8,762 nt of DNA, from assembly GCA_023435805.1 (NCBI GenBank), contig JAEZMC010000251.1, positions 1 to 8,762 on the forward strand, read 5' to 3'. The notes under the pieces are model-generated. The model saw only the letters and a program-made list of their open reading frames with translations. It ran no database searches and was not told the DNA's origin. The translations under genes and the position numbers were made by a program. Origin of the DNA: Bacillota bacterium (GTDB lineage: Bacteria > Bacillota > Clostridia > Acetivibrionales > DTU013). This document shows positions 1 to 5,671 of this stretch, piece after piece (position 1 is the stretch's first letter; each line of letters starts with the position of its first letter).

Positions 1-238
1 CTTCAAAACCGACGGAATCCTCCCACATTCCGACATGGCAATGGGCATCTACAAAACCGGGCAGCACAAAGCCTCCTCCGGCATCGATCACTTCAGTATC
101 CTCTGCCGCTTCCAGCTCTTCAAGCTCCGCACCGTCTTCTCCCAGTGCGATTATTTTTCCCCCATCTGCAGCGATGTATCCGTTCTCATAGTTGTTGCCC
201 GCCATTGTCAGCAATCTGGCATTTTTTACTAATAACAT
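1..238 (-). CDS. Amidohydrolase, imidazolonepropionase-like (N-terminal 79 codons, runs off left edge)
   Basis: Reading the minus strand from an ATG at 238-236 gives 79 uninterrupted residues beginning MLLVKNARLLTMAG and ending at the window edge. The start has a strong GAGGAGG ribosome binding site at about 244-250. The N-terminal beta-rich part (residues 1-58) followed by VLPGFVDAHCHVG (58-70) is the classic opening of the metal-dependent amidohydrolase superfamily. His66 and His68 form the HxH metal-binding pair that ends the first barrel strand. The following GMWEDSVGFE resembles imidazolonepropionase-like amidohydrolases common in Firmicutes; this is from memory of the family. The substrate cannot be assigned because the rest of the barrel (further metal ligands, catalytic Asp) lies outside the window. 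No signal peptide is visible, so it is probably cytoplasmic. It lies downstream of rpsI beyond a terminator-like hairpin and so is probably a separate transcription unit, although I saw no convincing promoter in the short gap. Confidence 0.85.
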   Translation of the reverse strand, partial: MLLVKNARLLTMAGNNYENGYIAADGGKIIALGEDGAELEELEAAEDTEVIDAGGGFVLPGFVDAHCHVGMWEDSVGFE

Positions 239-290
239 TTTTGCCTCCTCACATATGTCCCGCAGCATGCCGTATGCGTGCAGGTCGATC

Positions 291-325
291 AAAATACAGA
301 AGGAACGGTGGTATACCGTTCCCTG
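291..325 (-). terminator. Probable intrinsic terminator after rpsI
   Basis: A perfect 8-bp stem, GGAACGGT (302-309) with ACCGTTCC (315-322), encloses a 5-nt loop. It extends by CAG/CTG (297-299 with 323-325) across a 2-nt bulge. On the minus strand the hairpin begins about 25 nt after the rpsI stop codon and is followed by a short, imperfect T-rich run (GTATTTTG, 297-290). It fits the end of the rplM-rpsI transcript. The T-run is weak, so termination may be partial. Confidence 0.6.
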
Positions 326-349
326 TGAATGCTGCTGTATTCGATATTG

Positions 350-745
350 TTATCTCTTTGAGAACTGCGGTGCCCTTCTTGCTTTTTTGAGACCGTATTT
401 CTTTCTTTCCTTCATTCTCGGATCCCTGGTAAGGAAACCTGCCTTTTTCAACGCAGCCCTGAATTCCTCGTCAGCCTTGAGCAGCGCTCTTGAGATACCG
501 TGTCTGATTGCGCCTGCCTGGCCGGTGAAACCTCCGCCTACGACCTTGCACAATACGTCAAACTTGGTGGTGGTATCTGTCAGCACCAGCGGCTGTTTTA
601 CTATTACCTTGAGGGTTTCCAGTCCGAAATAGTCCTCCAGGCTTCTATCGTTAATAATAACTTTTCCATCTCCGGGAACAAGTCTGACTCTTGCAACAGA
701 CTTTTTCCTTCTACCTGTACCATAATACTGAATCTTTGTAGCCAT
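350..745 (-). CDS. rpsI: 30S ribosomal protein S9
   Basis: Encodes 131 residues, the usual bacterial S9 length (about 130). S9 is a small-subunit head protein whose C-terminal tail reaches toward the P-site tRNA. Visible hallmarks are the N-terminal YYGTGRRKKSVARVRL, the family signature GGGFTGQAGAIRHGISRAL in the middle, and the basic C-terminus rich in Arg/Lys that ends in SKR (DPRMKERKKYGLKKARRAPQ just before it). The ATG at 745-743 follows a doubled Shine-Dalgarno (GAGGAGGGAGGAG) with 7 nt from the last GGAG unit to the start. The gap to the rplM stop is only 21 nt, so the two genes are almost certainly co-transcribed, as in most bacteria. Nothing is missing or unusual in the protein. Confidence 0.98.
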   Translation of the reverse strand: MATKIQYYGTGRRKKSVARVRLVPGDGKVIINDRSLEDYFGLETLKVIVKQPLVLTDTTTKFDVLCKVVGGGFTGQAGAIRHGISRALLKADEEFRAALKKAGFLTRDPRMKERKKYGLKKARRAPQFSKR

Positions 746-766
746 CTTTATGCTCCTCCCTCCTCA

Positions 767-1201
767 TTAAACATTGATTTCCAAAATTTCGGGTTTCTGT
801 GCCTGGTGCTCATGTTCAGCACCCTTATAAACCTTGAGCTTTCTGAACATTGCACGCCCCAGGCTGTTATGGGGGAGCATTCCCTTAATGGCCAGTTCCA
901 CTACTTTTTCGGGCGATTTAGCCAAAAGCTGTCCAGCTTTGATTTCCTTCATTCCACCCGGCCAACCTGAATGCCGTCTATAAATTTTATTATTCAGCTT
1001 GTTGCCTGTCAATACAACCTTTTCCGCATTGATTACGATTACATGATCGCCTGTATCTACATGGGGCGTATAGGTGGGCTTGTTCTTACCCCTCAAAACG
1101 CTGGCAACCTCGCTTGCGAGCCTTCCCAGAGGCTTACCTCCGGCATCGACTACATACCATTTCCTGCTAACTTCTTCGGCTTTTGCCATGAAAGTTTTCA
1201 T
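767..1201 (-). CDS. rplM: 50S ribosomal protein L13
   Basis: Encodes 144 residues, normal for bacterial L13, an early-assembling large-subunit protein. The start MKTFMAKAEEVSRKWYVVDA, the LGRLASEVASVLRGK segment (about 26-40), HVDTGDHVIVINAEKV (47-62) and the GMLPHNSLGRAMFRKLKVY segment near the C-terminus are all typical. The ATG at 1201-1199 is preferred over Met5 because L13 proteins normally begin MKTFMAK and a GAGGAGG Shine-Dalgarno lies upstream, with about 11 nt of spacing. It is the first gene of the rplM-rpsI pair. A TTGACA promoter and a roughly 150-nt structured leader precede it (described separately), which suggests regulation at the leader. Confidence 0.98.
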   Translation of the reverse strand: MKTFMAKAEEVSRKWYVVDAGGKPLGRLASEVASVLRGKNKPTYTPHVDTGDHVIVINAEKVVLTGNKLNNKIYRRHSGWPGGMKEIKAGQLLAKSPEKVVELAIKGMLPHNSLGRAMFRKLKVYKGAEHEHQAQKPEILEINV

Positions 1202-1226
1202 GTCTTACCTTTCCTCCTCAACAATT

Positions 1227-1280
1227 GATTCCTCTTAGGCGGAATGTTACATTGGTGCAGCATTTCTGCCTGTGGAAATC
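1227..1280 (-). promoter_or_regulatory. Candidate structured leader of rplM (possible L13 autoregulatory leader)
   Basis: On the minus strand GATTTCC (1280-1274) can pair with GGAATC (1232-1227), allowing one bulged T. Nested inside, AGGC-A-GAA-A-TG (1271-1261) can pair with CATTC-C-GCCT (1246-1237), with one mismatch and one bulge, closing a 14-nt loop. The element ends about 8 nt before the rplM Shine-Dalgarno, a position where L13 binding could block initiation. An L13 leader family is known in Firmicutes (Rfam L13_leader), but I recognise only the position and the foldability here, not its consensus. Confidence 0.4.
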
Positions 1281-1307
1281 CGTTACTCTACGCAAATATA
1301 TATTATT

Positions 1308-1349
1308 AAAACCGGCCATAAGCACAGCGAAAACATTGCCGGTCTTTTT
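1308..1349 (-). promoter_or_regulatory. Terminator-like hairpin inside the rplM leader (possible attenuator)
   Basis: ACCGGC (1311-1316) is perfectly complementary to GCCGGT (1338-1343). An inner extension of about 3 bp is possible after one mismatch. A-runs and T-runs flank the stem on both sides: AAAA at 1308-1311 and CTTTTT at 1344-1349. On the minus strand this reads AAAAAG-stem-TTTTAATA, so the hairpin could terminate transcription in either direction. It lies just downstream of the predicted rplM start site, which suggests attenuation. It could instead be a terminator for truA if the promoter call is wrong. Confidence 0.5.
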
Positions 1350-1360
1350 GGCACTTTATT

Positions 1361-1390
1361 ATAATAATACAGGTCCGTTGGCGCTGTCAA
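1361..1390 (-). promoter_or_regulatory. Sigma-A-type promoter for rplM-rpsI
   Basis: On the minus strand a perfect -35 box TTGACA (1390-1385) is followed after 18 nt by TATTAT (1366-1361). A perfect TATAAT (1363-1358) overlaps it but would need a 21-nt spacer. Transcription would begin near 1354, giving a leader of about 150 nt before the rplM ATG. Confidence 0.65.
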
Positions 1391-1520
1391 GTACAAAATG
1401 CGAATATTTTAATTTATCGCTCATTATCTCAATATTATTACCTTATTATGCCCATATCTCCGCGATAATCGTCCGCCATTTCACTTTTTTTAATAGTTTC
1501 GAGCTGTTTATTGCAAAATA

Positions 1521-2261
1521 TCAATAATAAACCTCCACCAGATACAGACCGTGTGCCGGCGCAGTCCTGCCCGCTTTTCTCCTGTCCAGGCCTGCAATGA
1601 TTGCGGGTACGGCATCCGGCTTCAGCCTTCCGACACCAACTTCAACAAGCGTACCGGCCAGTATGCGAACCATATTGTATAGAAATCCGTCTCCGACCAC
1701 AGAGAATTCAATCAACTCTCCGTCCCTTTCAATGGTTGCCTCCGAAATCGTTCTGACCGTCGTCTTCACACTGCTGCCTGCCGCACTGAATGCCACGAAA
1801 TCATGCGTACCGGTGAAATATTCGGCTGCCTGCCGCATCGCCCCGGCATCCATGGGATAATAGACATGGTATGCTCTGTTACGCATGAGAGCGGAGGGAA
1901 AGGTGGAATTAAAAAAAAGGTACCGGTATTTCTTTCCGACAGCGCTGAAACGTGAATGGAAATCCTCGGAAACCTCCTCGGACTTTCTTACCACAACATC
2001 CTCAGGCAATAGCGTGTTAAGCGCAAATGCAAATTTATCGGCCGGTATGGCTGATTCCGTATAAAAGTTGCAGACCTGCCCCAGGGCATGTACGCCCGTG
2101 TCCGTCCTGCTGGAGCCGGTCAGGCTGCACTTTTCTCCTGTGAGACTACCGACCGCGGCCGTTAACACATCCTGCACCGTCACGGCATTGATCTGGCTCT
2201 GCCAGCCATGGTACGCTGTCCCATCGTATTCAATTGTCAGTCTGATATTCCTCATACGCAT
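1521..2261 (-). CDS. truA: tRNA pseudouridine(38-40) synthase TruA
   Basis: Encodes 246 residues, the usual TruA length. It converts uridines 38-40 in the tRNA anticodon arm to pseudouridine. The opening IRLTIEYDGTAYHGWQSQ (6-23) and the catalytic segment GSSRTDTGVHALGQV with Asp54 (in RTDTGVHA) are diagnostic. GDGFLYNMVRILAGTLVEVG near the C-terminus is the second conserved TruA motif. A TGA lies directly upstream in the same frame, so only ATG 2261 or ATG 2255 (Met3) can be the start. Neither has a good Shine-Dalgarno, and the upstream hexokinase stop is only 32 bp away, so translation may depend partly on coupling. In Firmicutes truA normally follows ecfT directly; here a hexokinase gene lies between them. 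Confidence 0.96.
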   Translation of the reverse strand: MRMRNIRLTIEYDGTAYHGWQSQINAVTVQDVLTAAVGSLTGEKCSLTGSSRTDTGVHALGQVCNFYTESAIPADKFAFALNTLLPEDVVVRKSEEVSEDFHSRFSAVGKKYRYLFFNSTFPSALMRNRAYHVYYPMDAGAMRQAAEYFTGTHDFVAFSAAGSSVKTTVRTISEATIERDGELIEFSVVGDGFLYNMVRILAGTLVEVGVGRLKPDAVPAIIAGLDRRKAGRTAPAHGLYLVEVYY

Positions 2262-2293
2262 TCAACCGTCCGCATGCCGCCGGCACATTCACG

Positions 2294-3610
2294 TCAATTC
2301 AGCAAACCAGCCACGGCAGTGCCGATCAGCGTTCCGTTGTCCACTTTTGCAAACTCGCAGTAAATTCCCTTTATATCATTCATATAAGTTTTCACATAGT
2401 AATCCAGCTTGCCTCTGAATAGCTTCGATTTATAGAAGGTCGATCCGTCGGCGGTGATGCAGGCCGGTTCACAGGGGTTATAACCCTTGCCGGTTTTCTC
2501 AAGCACTGCCGTGAGGCTGAAGGCAACAAATTTCGCCGCTCTCTCCAGAATCCCGTCAATGAGGTAATACAGAAGCATGCGGTCACCGTCGCCATCTGCC
2601 GCTGCACAGCATACAGCCAGCGTATTGTCCCCGTAGGGATAAAACAGAAAGTCATCAATCTCTTTTGACGCCAGCCCCTTCAGGTTTTCCAGCCTGGAAG
2701 CAAAGGCCGGTGAAAACAAGCCCTCGGCCGCCGCCTTCTTCAGCACCGTAAATATGAGTCCGCCCTGGTATGCACCCGATATGGCTTTTTCAAAGGCGAA
2801 GTCGCCCGGGTTTACGGTGGTACTGTCGAATTCGAGGTCCATGACCCCCCGGGGGGCTTTGCCGTAGGCGCCCGACTCGATGTTGATCAGCACGGAACCG
2901 TCCTTTTGCTTTAATTCAGGCACTTTACCGACATTACTGCATTTCTCTGCGTAACAGATGTTGGTGCCGGTACCCAGAATAAATCCGATATAACTGTCAA
3001 ATATCCTTCCGGGCGAAGACGCTTTACCCGCCAGCAAGGTCGCAACCGTGTCGTTGAGCATGATGAAGCTTTTGTCTTCCGTGCTGCAGCCGTGTTTTTT
3101 CAAAGCTTCCATAATGCTTATTCCTATGATCTCCCCCTCCACATCCCTTACTTTTACCTCTTTGCTGAATTTTATCAGCCTTCCGTCCCTGTTGGGCAAT
3201 ATTTCGGCGGGATAGGAGAAGCAAAAGCTGATCTTGCTGCTTCTGTGCAATACAGGCCGAATATATCCGGCCATCGTATCAAAGAATTCATCCCTGGATA
3301 TTTCGCCTTGCGTTCCGGGCATGGGGTAGTTCTTAAAATCCTCCACCACCGGTCTGCGGCTTTCGTCAAAGTGGATCACGGCCACCCTGAAATTCGTACC
3401 GCCGGCGTCCACTGCAATAACGCGTTCGTTGACCGGAAGCTCCCCGTCCATTCCGATATAGGTCGGGATCATCAGAAGCGAGCTTGTCCCGTTCAAGCCG
3501 TCCCGCATTTCGTTTTCGAAAATCAGGCGGTTTTGTTCCAGGTCTACACCGGCTGCATCCATATTATATTTCTTAAGAAATTCTTCCGCTCTTTCCTTCA
3601 GTTTAAGCAT
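2294..3610 (-). CDS. Eukaryotic-type hexokinase (glucose/hexose kinase)
   Basis: With the ATG at 3610 the product has 438 residues, close to the roughly 450-residue single-domain eukaryotic hexokinases and longer than bacterial ROK glucokinases. It should transfer ATP phosphate to C6 of a hexose in the cytoplasm. Motifs in order: phosphate-1 VDAGGTNFRVA (67-77); sugar-binding FSYPAEI (131-137) and KFSKEVKV (147-154), matching SFPxxQ and WTKGF; catalytic Asp187 in LNDTVATL; phosphate-2 GFILGTGTNICYAE (209-222); sugar-contact INIESGAYG (242-250), with Ser where most hexokinases have Trp; NPGDFAFEKAISGAYQG (267-283); and adenosine-site TADGSTFYKSKLF (386-398). An in-frame GTG at 3625 would add five residues, but its codons overlap the GGAGG Shine-Dalgarno, which lies 5 nt before ATG 3610, so the ATG is preferred. 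It lies between ecfT and truA. The exact sugar substrate is not known. Confidence 0.9.
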   Translation of the reverse strand: MLKLKERAEEFLKKYNMDAAGVDLEQNRLIFENEMRDGLNGTSSLLMIPTYIGMDGELPVNERVIAVDAGGTNFRVAVIHFDESRRPVVEDFKNYPMPGTQGEISRDEFFDTMAGYIRPVLHRSSKISFCFSYPAEILPNRDGRLIKFSKEVKVRDVEGEIIGISIMEALKKHGCSTEDKSFIMLNDTVATLLAGKASSPGRIFDSYIGFILGTGTNICYAEKCSNVGKVPELKQKDGSVLINIESGAYGKAPRGVMDLEFDSTTVNPGDFAFEKAISGAYQGGLIFTVLKKAAAEGLFSPAFASRLENLKGLASKEIDDFLFYPYGDNTLAVCCAAADGDGDRMLLYYLIDGILERAAKFVAFSLTAVLEKTGKGYNPCEPACITADGSTFYKSKLFRGKLDYYVKTYMNDIKGIYCEFAKVDNGTLIGTAVAGLLN

Positions 3611-3645
3611 AACAACCTCCGTCACTCATTTTATTGAATCTTATA

Positions 3646-3668
3646 AACGGCAGGACAGCAGTGCCGTT
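3646..3668 (-). terminator. Hairpin directly after ecfT (weak terminator or mRNA-processing stem)
   Basis: AACGGCA (3646-3652) pairs perfectly with TGCCGTT (3662-3668) around a 9-nt loop. On the minus strand the stem starts on the base right after the ecfT TAG. It is followed by TATAAGATTC, which has no real T-run, so strong intrinsic termination is doubtful. It may reduce read-through from ecfA2-ecfT into the hexokinase gene. Confidence 0.4.
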
Positions 3669-4475
3669 CTAGCCAGGAAAATACTGCAATATAAGTACCC
3701 CGGTGAAAAACAGCGCCGTTGTCAATACTACCTTCAGGTCGGCATTGGTAAACGCCAGCTGGCGCATCCTTGTCCTTCCCGTCCCGCCTCTGTAGCATCT
3801 GGCCTCCATGGCGGTGGCAAGCTCATCCGCCCTTCTGAAGGCACTGACAAATAAGGGCACCAATACCGGTATAAAGCTTTTTGCCCGCTGCACCAGGTTT
3901 CCCGTATCAAAATCGGCGCCTCTGGCAGCCTGAGCTTTCATAATTTTGTCCGTTTCCTCCAGCAGCGTGGGTATAAACCGCAGCGCAATGGACATCATCA
4001 TAGCCAGCTCATGGGCAGGTATGCCGATCCTCTTAAAGGGCTGCAGCAGCTTTTCAATACCGTCTGTCAGCAAAATCGGCGTGGTGGTGAAGGTCAACAG
4101 CGATCCGCTTATGATGATTAAGGCCAGACGTGTAGCCAGCTTTACAGCAAGAATCAAGCCTTCGTAGGTAATGTAGCTGAACGGGACGGTCTGCGATATG
4201 GGCGTCCCCTTGGTGGTGAAAATATTGATCACCGCCGTAAAAACAATAATCAGCAGCAGCGGCTTCAAGCCTTTCAGCGTATATTTCAGCGGTACGCCGG
4301 ACAGGATTACAGCCAGAACGGTAAACAACGCAACAGCGGCAAAAGTCCAGACCGTGTTGACCAGAAAAATAAACACCATGAATACGACGGAAAGAATTAT
4401 CTTCGTCCGGGGATCCGCCCTGTGTATGATGGAATCGCCGGGTATGTACTGGCCTATGGTAATATTACTGATCAT
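3669..4475 (-). CDS. ecfT: Energy-coupling factor transporter transmembrane protein EcfT
   Basis: Encodes 268 residues, a standard EcfT length. EcfT is the membrane scaffold of ECF importers. It links the EcfA ATPases to exchangeable substrate-binding S components that take up vitamins and metals. Hydrophobic segments are seen at about 26-60 (probably two), 71-86, 104-130 and 247-264. The cytoplasmic coupling region holds both expected motifs: ARG at 184-186 (QAARGADFD) and its counterpart ARC at 225-227 (AMEARCYRGGTGRT). The Cys variant is, from memory, common in Firmicutes. The start ATG overlaps the ecfA2 stop in an ATGA (4472-4475), with GGGGGTG upstream as ribosome binding site, so the two genes are translationally coupled. 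No S component lies in the window, which is normal for shared (group II) ECF modules. Confidence 0.96.
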   Translation of the reverse strand: MISNITIGQYIPGDSIIHRADPRTKIILSVVFMVFIFLVNTVWTFAAVALFTVLAVILSGVPLKYTLKGLKPLLLIIVFTAVINIFTTKGTPISQTVPFSYITYEGLILAVKLATRLALIIISGSLLTFTTTPILLTDGIEKLLQPFKRIGIPAHELAMMMSIALRFIPTLLEETDKIMKAQAARGADFDTGNLVQRAKSFIPVLVPLFVSAFRRADELATAMEARCYRGGTGRTRMRQLAFTNADLKVVLTTALFFTGVLILQYFPG

Positions 4476-5329
4476 GTTTTATGCACCCCCGCTTTCAGGT
4501 GCCTGAGAATTTCATCCCTTGCCGAGCTAACGGTATAGATACGGTCGTCTATTCCCGGCACGATGCCTTTCAGCCCCTTCATCAGATAGGAAATCTGGGG
4601 TGCCGACAAACCAATGCCTTCAAGCCGCCCGGGATCTGCGAACACATCGGCCACAGCCCCATCCAGCTCGATCTGCCCCCTGTTCATGACAATGACCCTG
4701 CTGACAAGCCGGGCAACATCCTCCATGCTGTGGGATACCAATATGATCGTCATCCCGCGCGTTTGATGAAGCCGTGATATGACGCCGAAAATTTCGTCCC
4801 GGCCTCTGGGGTCAAGTCCGGCCGTAGGTTCATCCAGTATGAGTATCCCCGGCTTCATGGCCAGCACGCCCGCAATGGCTACCCTGCGTTTTTGACCGCC
4901 CGACAGCTCAAAAGGGGATTTTTCAAGTATACTGTCACTCAGCCCTACGGATTCAATCACCTGCATGACTTCGCGGCGCACCTCGGCCTCGGGGACATTC
5001 TGCTTGTACAGGCCAAACGCAATGTCTTTGTAAACTGTTTCCTCAAAAAGCTGATGTTCCGGATATTGAAACACAATTCCCACGTGCCTGCGCAGTTCCT
5101 TCAAATTCTTTCCCACCGTGTCCATACCATTGATCAGCACGCGCCCTGAGGTAGGCTTCAAAAGCCCGTTGAAATGCTGGATCAGCGTCGATTTACCGGA
5201 ACCGGTATGGCCGATGATGCCAGCAAATTCACCATCTTCTATATTCAGGCTGACGTCCTTTAACGCCGCCTTTTCGAAGGGGGTGCCCGGCATATATATA
5301 TATGAAAGATTTTCAATCGCAATTGACAT
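4472..5329 (-). CDS. ecfA2: Energy-coupling factor transporter ATPase EcfA2
   Basis: Encodes 285 residues with a complete ABC ATPase domain. It shows Walker A GHTGSGKST (40-48), Q-loop Gln88 in FQYPEHQLFEETV, signature LSGGQKRRVA (142-151), Walker B ILILDE (162-167) with D-loop GLD (171-173), and the switch His200 in LVSHSMEDV. The GHTGSGKSTLIQHFNGLL form and the long C-terminal extension favour EcfA2 over EcfA1, which usually reads GHNGSGKST. EcfA2 normally forms a heterodimer with EcfA1, whose gene usually lies directly upstream. It is not there; the upstream space holds a repeat array and a GH31 gene, so EcfA1 must come from elsewhere or this protein works differently. The ATG at 5329 has an AGGAG site 6 nt upstream and its own promoter. 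Confidence 0.95.
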   Translation of the reverse strand: MSIAIENLSYIYMPGTPFEKAALKDVSLNIEDGEFAGIIGHTGSGKSTLIQHFNGLLKPTSGRVLINGMDTVGKNLKELRRHVGIVFQYPEHQLFEETVYKDIAFGLYKQNVPEAEVRREVMQVIESVGLSDSILEKSPFELSGGQKRRVAIAGVLAMKPGILILDEPTAGLDPRGRDEIFGVISRLHQTRGMTIILVSHSMEDVARLVSRVIVMNRGQIELDGAVADVFADPGRLEGIGLSAPQISYLMKGLKGIVPGIDDRIYTVSSARDEILRHLKAGVHKT

Positions 5330-5390
5330 TAATAACTCCTAAACCTGGCTCAATTATCCTGAACGCTTAGATTATACTATATTAGATAAT

Positions 5391-5418
5391 ATTATAATAG
5401 TACATCGGATAACTTCAA
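5391..5418 (-). promoter_or_regulatory. Sigma-A-type promoter for ecfA2-ecfT
   Basis: On the minus strand TTGAAG (5418-5413) is followed after 16 nt by a perfect TATAAT (5396-5391). A second TATAAT lies at 5376-5371 without a good -35 partner. The site is about 60 nt before the ecfA2 ATG and directly downstream of a probable terminator. The ecfA2 operon therefore appears to be independently transcribed here, not as a continuation of an upstream ribosomal operon. Confidence 0.6.
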
Positions 5419-5440
5419 GCTTTTTTTGCGGCTCCAATTG

Positions 5441-5482
5441 AAAAAGAGACCGTCCATCTTTTGGGGTAGTGTGGGGGACGGT
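5441..5482 (-). terminator. Probable intrinsic terminator built from two opposed repeat copies
   Basis: GGACGGT (5476-5482) is perfectly complementary to ACCGTCC (5449-5455), with a 20-nt loop. On the minus strand the stem is followed after three bases (TCT) by TTTTT (5445-5441). The left arm is an inverted, diverged copy of the GGGGACGGTTCT repeat found just to the right. It should stop transcription coming from the GH31 gene before the ecfA2 promoter. Confidence 0.55.
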
Positions 5483-5594
5483 TCTGCATTTGGGTGGTGC
5501 ACGGGCAGGTGCACGGGGACGGTTCTGCTGTGACATGGTGCACGGGGACGGTGCACGGGGACGGTTCTGCTGTGACACACGAAGACGGTTCTGC
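5474..5594 (+). repeat. Array of GGGGACGGTTCTGC repeats
   Basis: The 14-mer GGGGACGGTTCTGC occurs exactly at 5474-5487, 5515-5528 and 5557-5570. A diverged copy (GAAGACGGTTCTGC) is at 5581-5594 and a truncated one (GTGCACGGGGACGG) at 5538-5551. Two copies are part of an exact 27-bp direct repeat (5509-5535 and 5551-5577) that starts GTGCAC and ends TGTGACA. Inverted copies flank the array at 5449-5455 and 5626-5638. The region is strikingly G-rich on the plus strand and has no credible coding content. The look is that of a REP-like dispersed intergenic element. From memory, GGGGACGGTTCT-type motifs recur between genes in clostridial genomes; I could not confirm that here. Confidence 0.75.
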
Positions 5595-5600
5595 ACGACG

Positions 5601-5645
5601 GGCACACAAAGGGGGCCGGTTGTATAGAACCGTCCCCCTTGTGCC
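5601..5645. repeat. Long GC-rich hairpin at the right end of the repeat array
   Basis: GGGGG-C-CGGTT (5611-5621) pairs with AACCG-T-CCCCC (5628-5638), with one mismatch and a 6-nt loop. It extends outward through AA/TT and GGCAC/GTGCC (5601-5605 with 5641-5645) across a small bulge. The right arm carries the repeat motif in inverse orientation (AGAACCGTCCCCC, 5626-5638). The hairpin starts about 26 nt after the GH31 stop codon and could protect the 3' end of that mRNA. It lacks a T-run on the minus strand, so by itself it is not a typical terminator. Confidence 0.7.
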
Positions 5646-5671
5646 CCTTTCAGACTGGGTCGACAACAAAA

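Larger units (their letters stand above)
1202..1520 (-). other. Non-coding gap between truA and rplM (leader and promoter region)
   Basis: I see no credible gene in these 319 bases. On the minus strand the gap contains, in order, an A/T-rich stretch without obvious structure (about 1520-1391), a sigma-A-type promoter (1390-1361), a terminator-like GC hairpin (1349-1308), a second nested stem structure (1280-1227) and the rplM Shine-Dalgarno (1219-1212). No clear terminator for truA was found before the promoter, so read-through from truA into rplM is possible. Confidence 0.7.

Noticed and set aside
2262..2293. Small dyad (TGCC-GCC-GGCA) between the hexokinase gene and truA
   Set aside because: Only a 4-bp stem with no T-run; expected by chance in a GC-rich spacer.
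3611..3625. GTG at 3625 as the hexokinase start
   Set aside because: The GGAGG ribosome binding site lies within those five codons and is ideally spaced for the ATG at 3610.
5509..5577. CRISPR array
   Set aside because: The two 27-bp repeats are only 15 bp apart, that interval is itself repeat sequence, copies occur in both orientations, and there are no cas genes.
5330..5671. Remnant of ecfA1 or of a transposase in the gap upstream of ecfA2
   Set aside because: I looked for Walker or signature motifs and transposase-like sequence on both strands and saw none; the gap is promoter, terminator and repeats.
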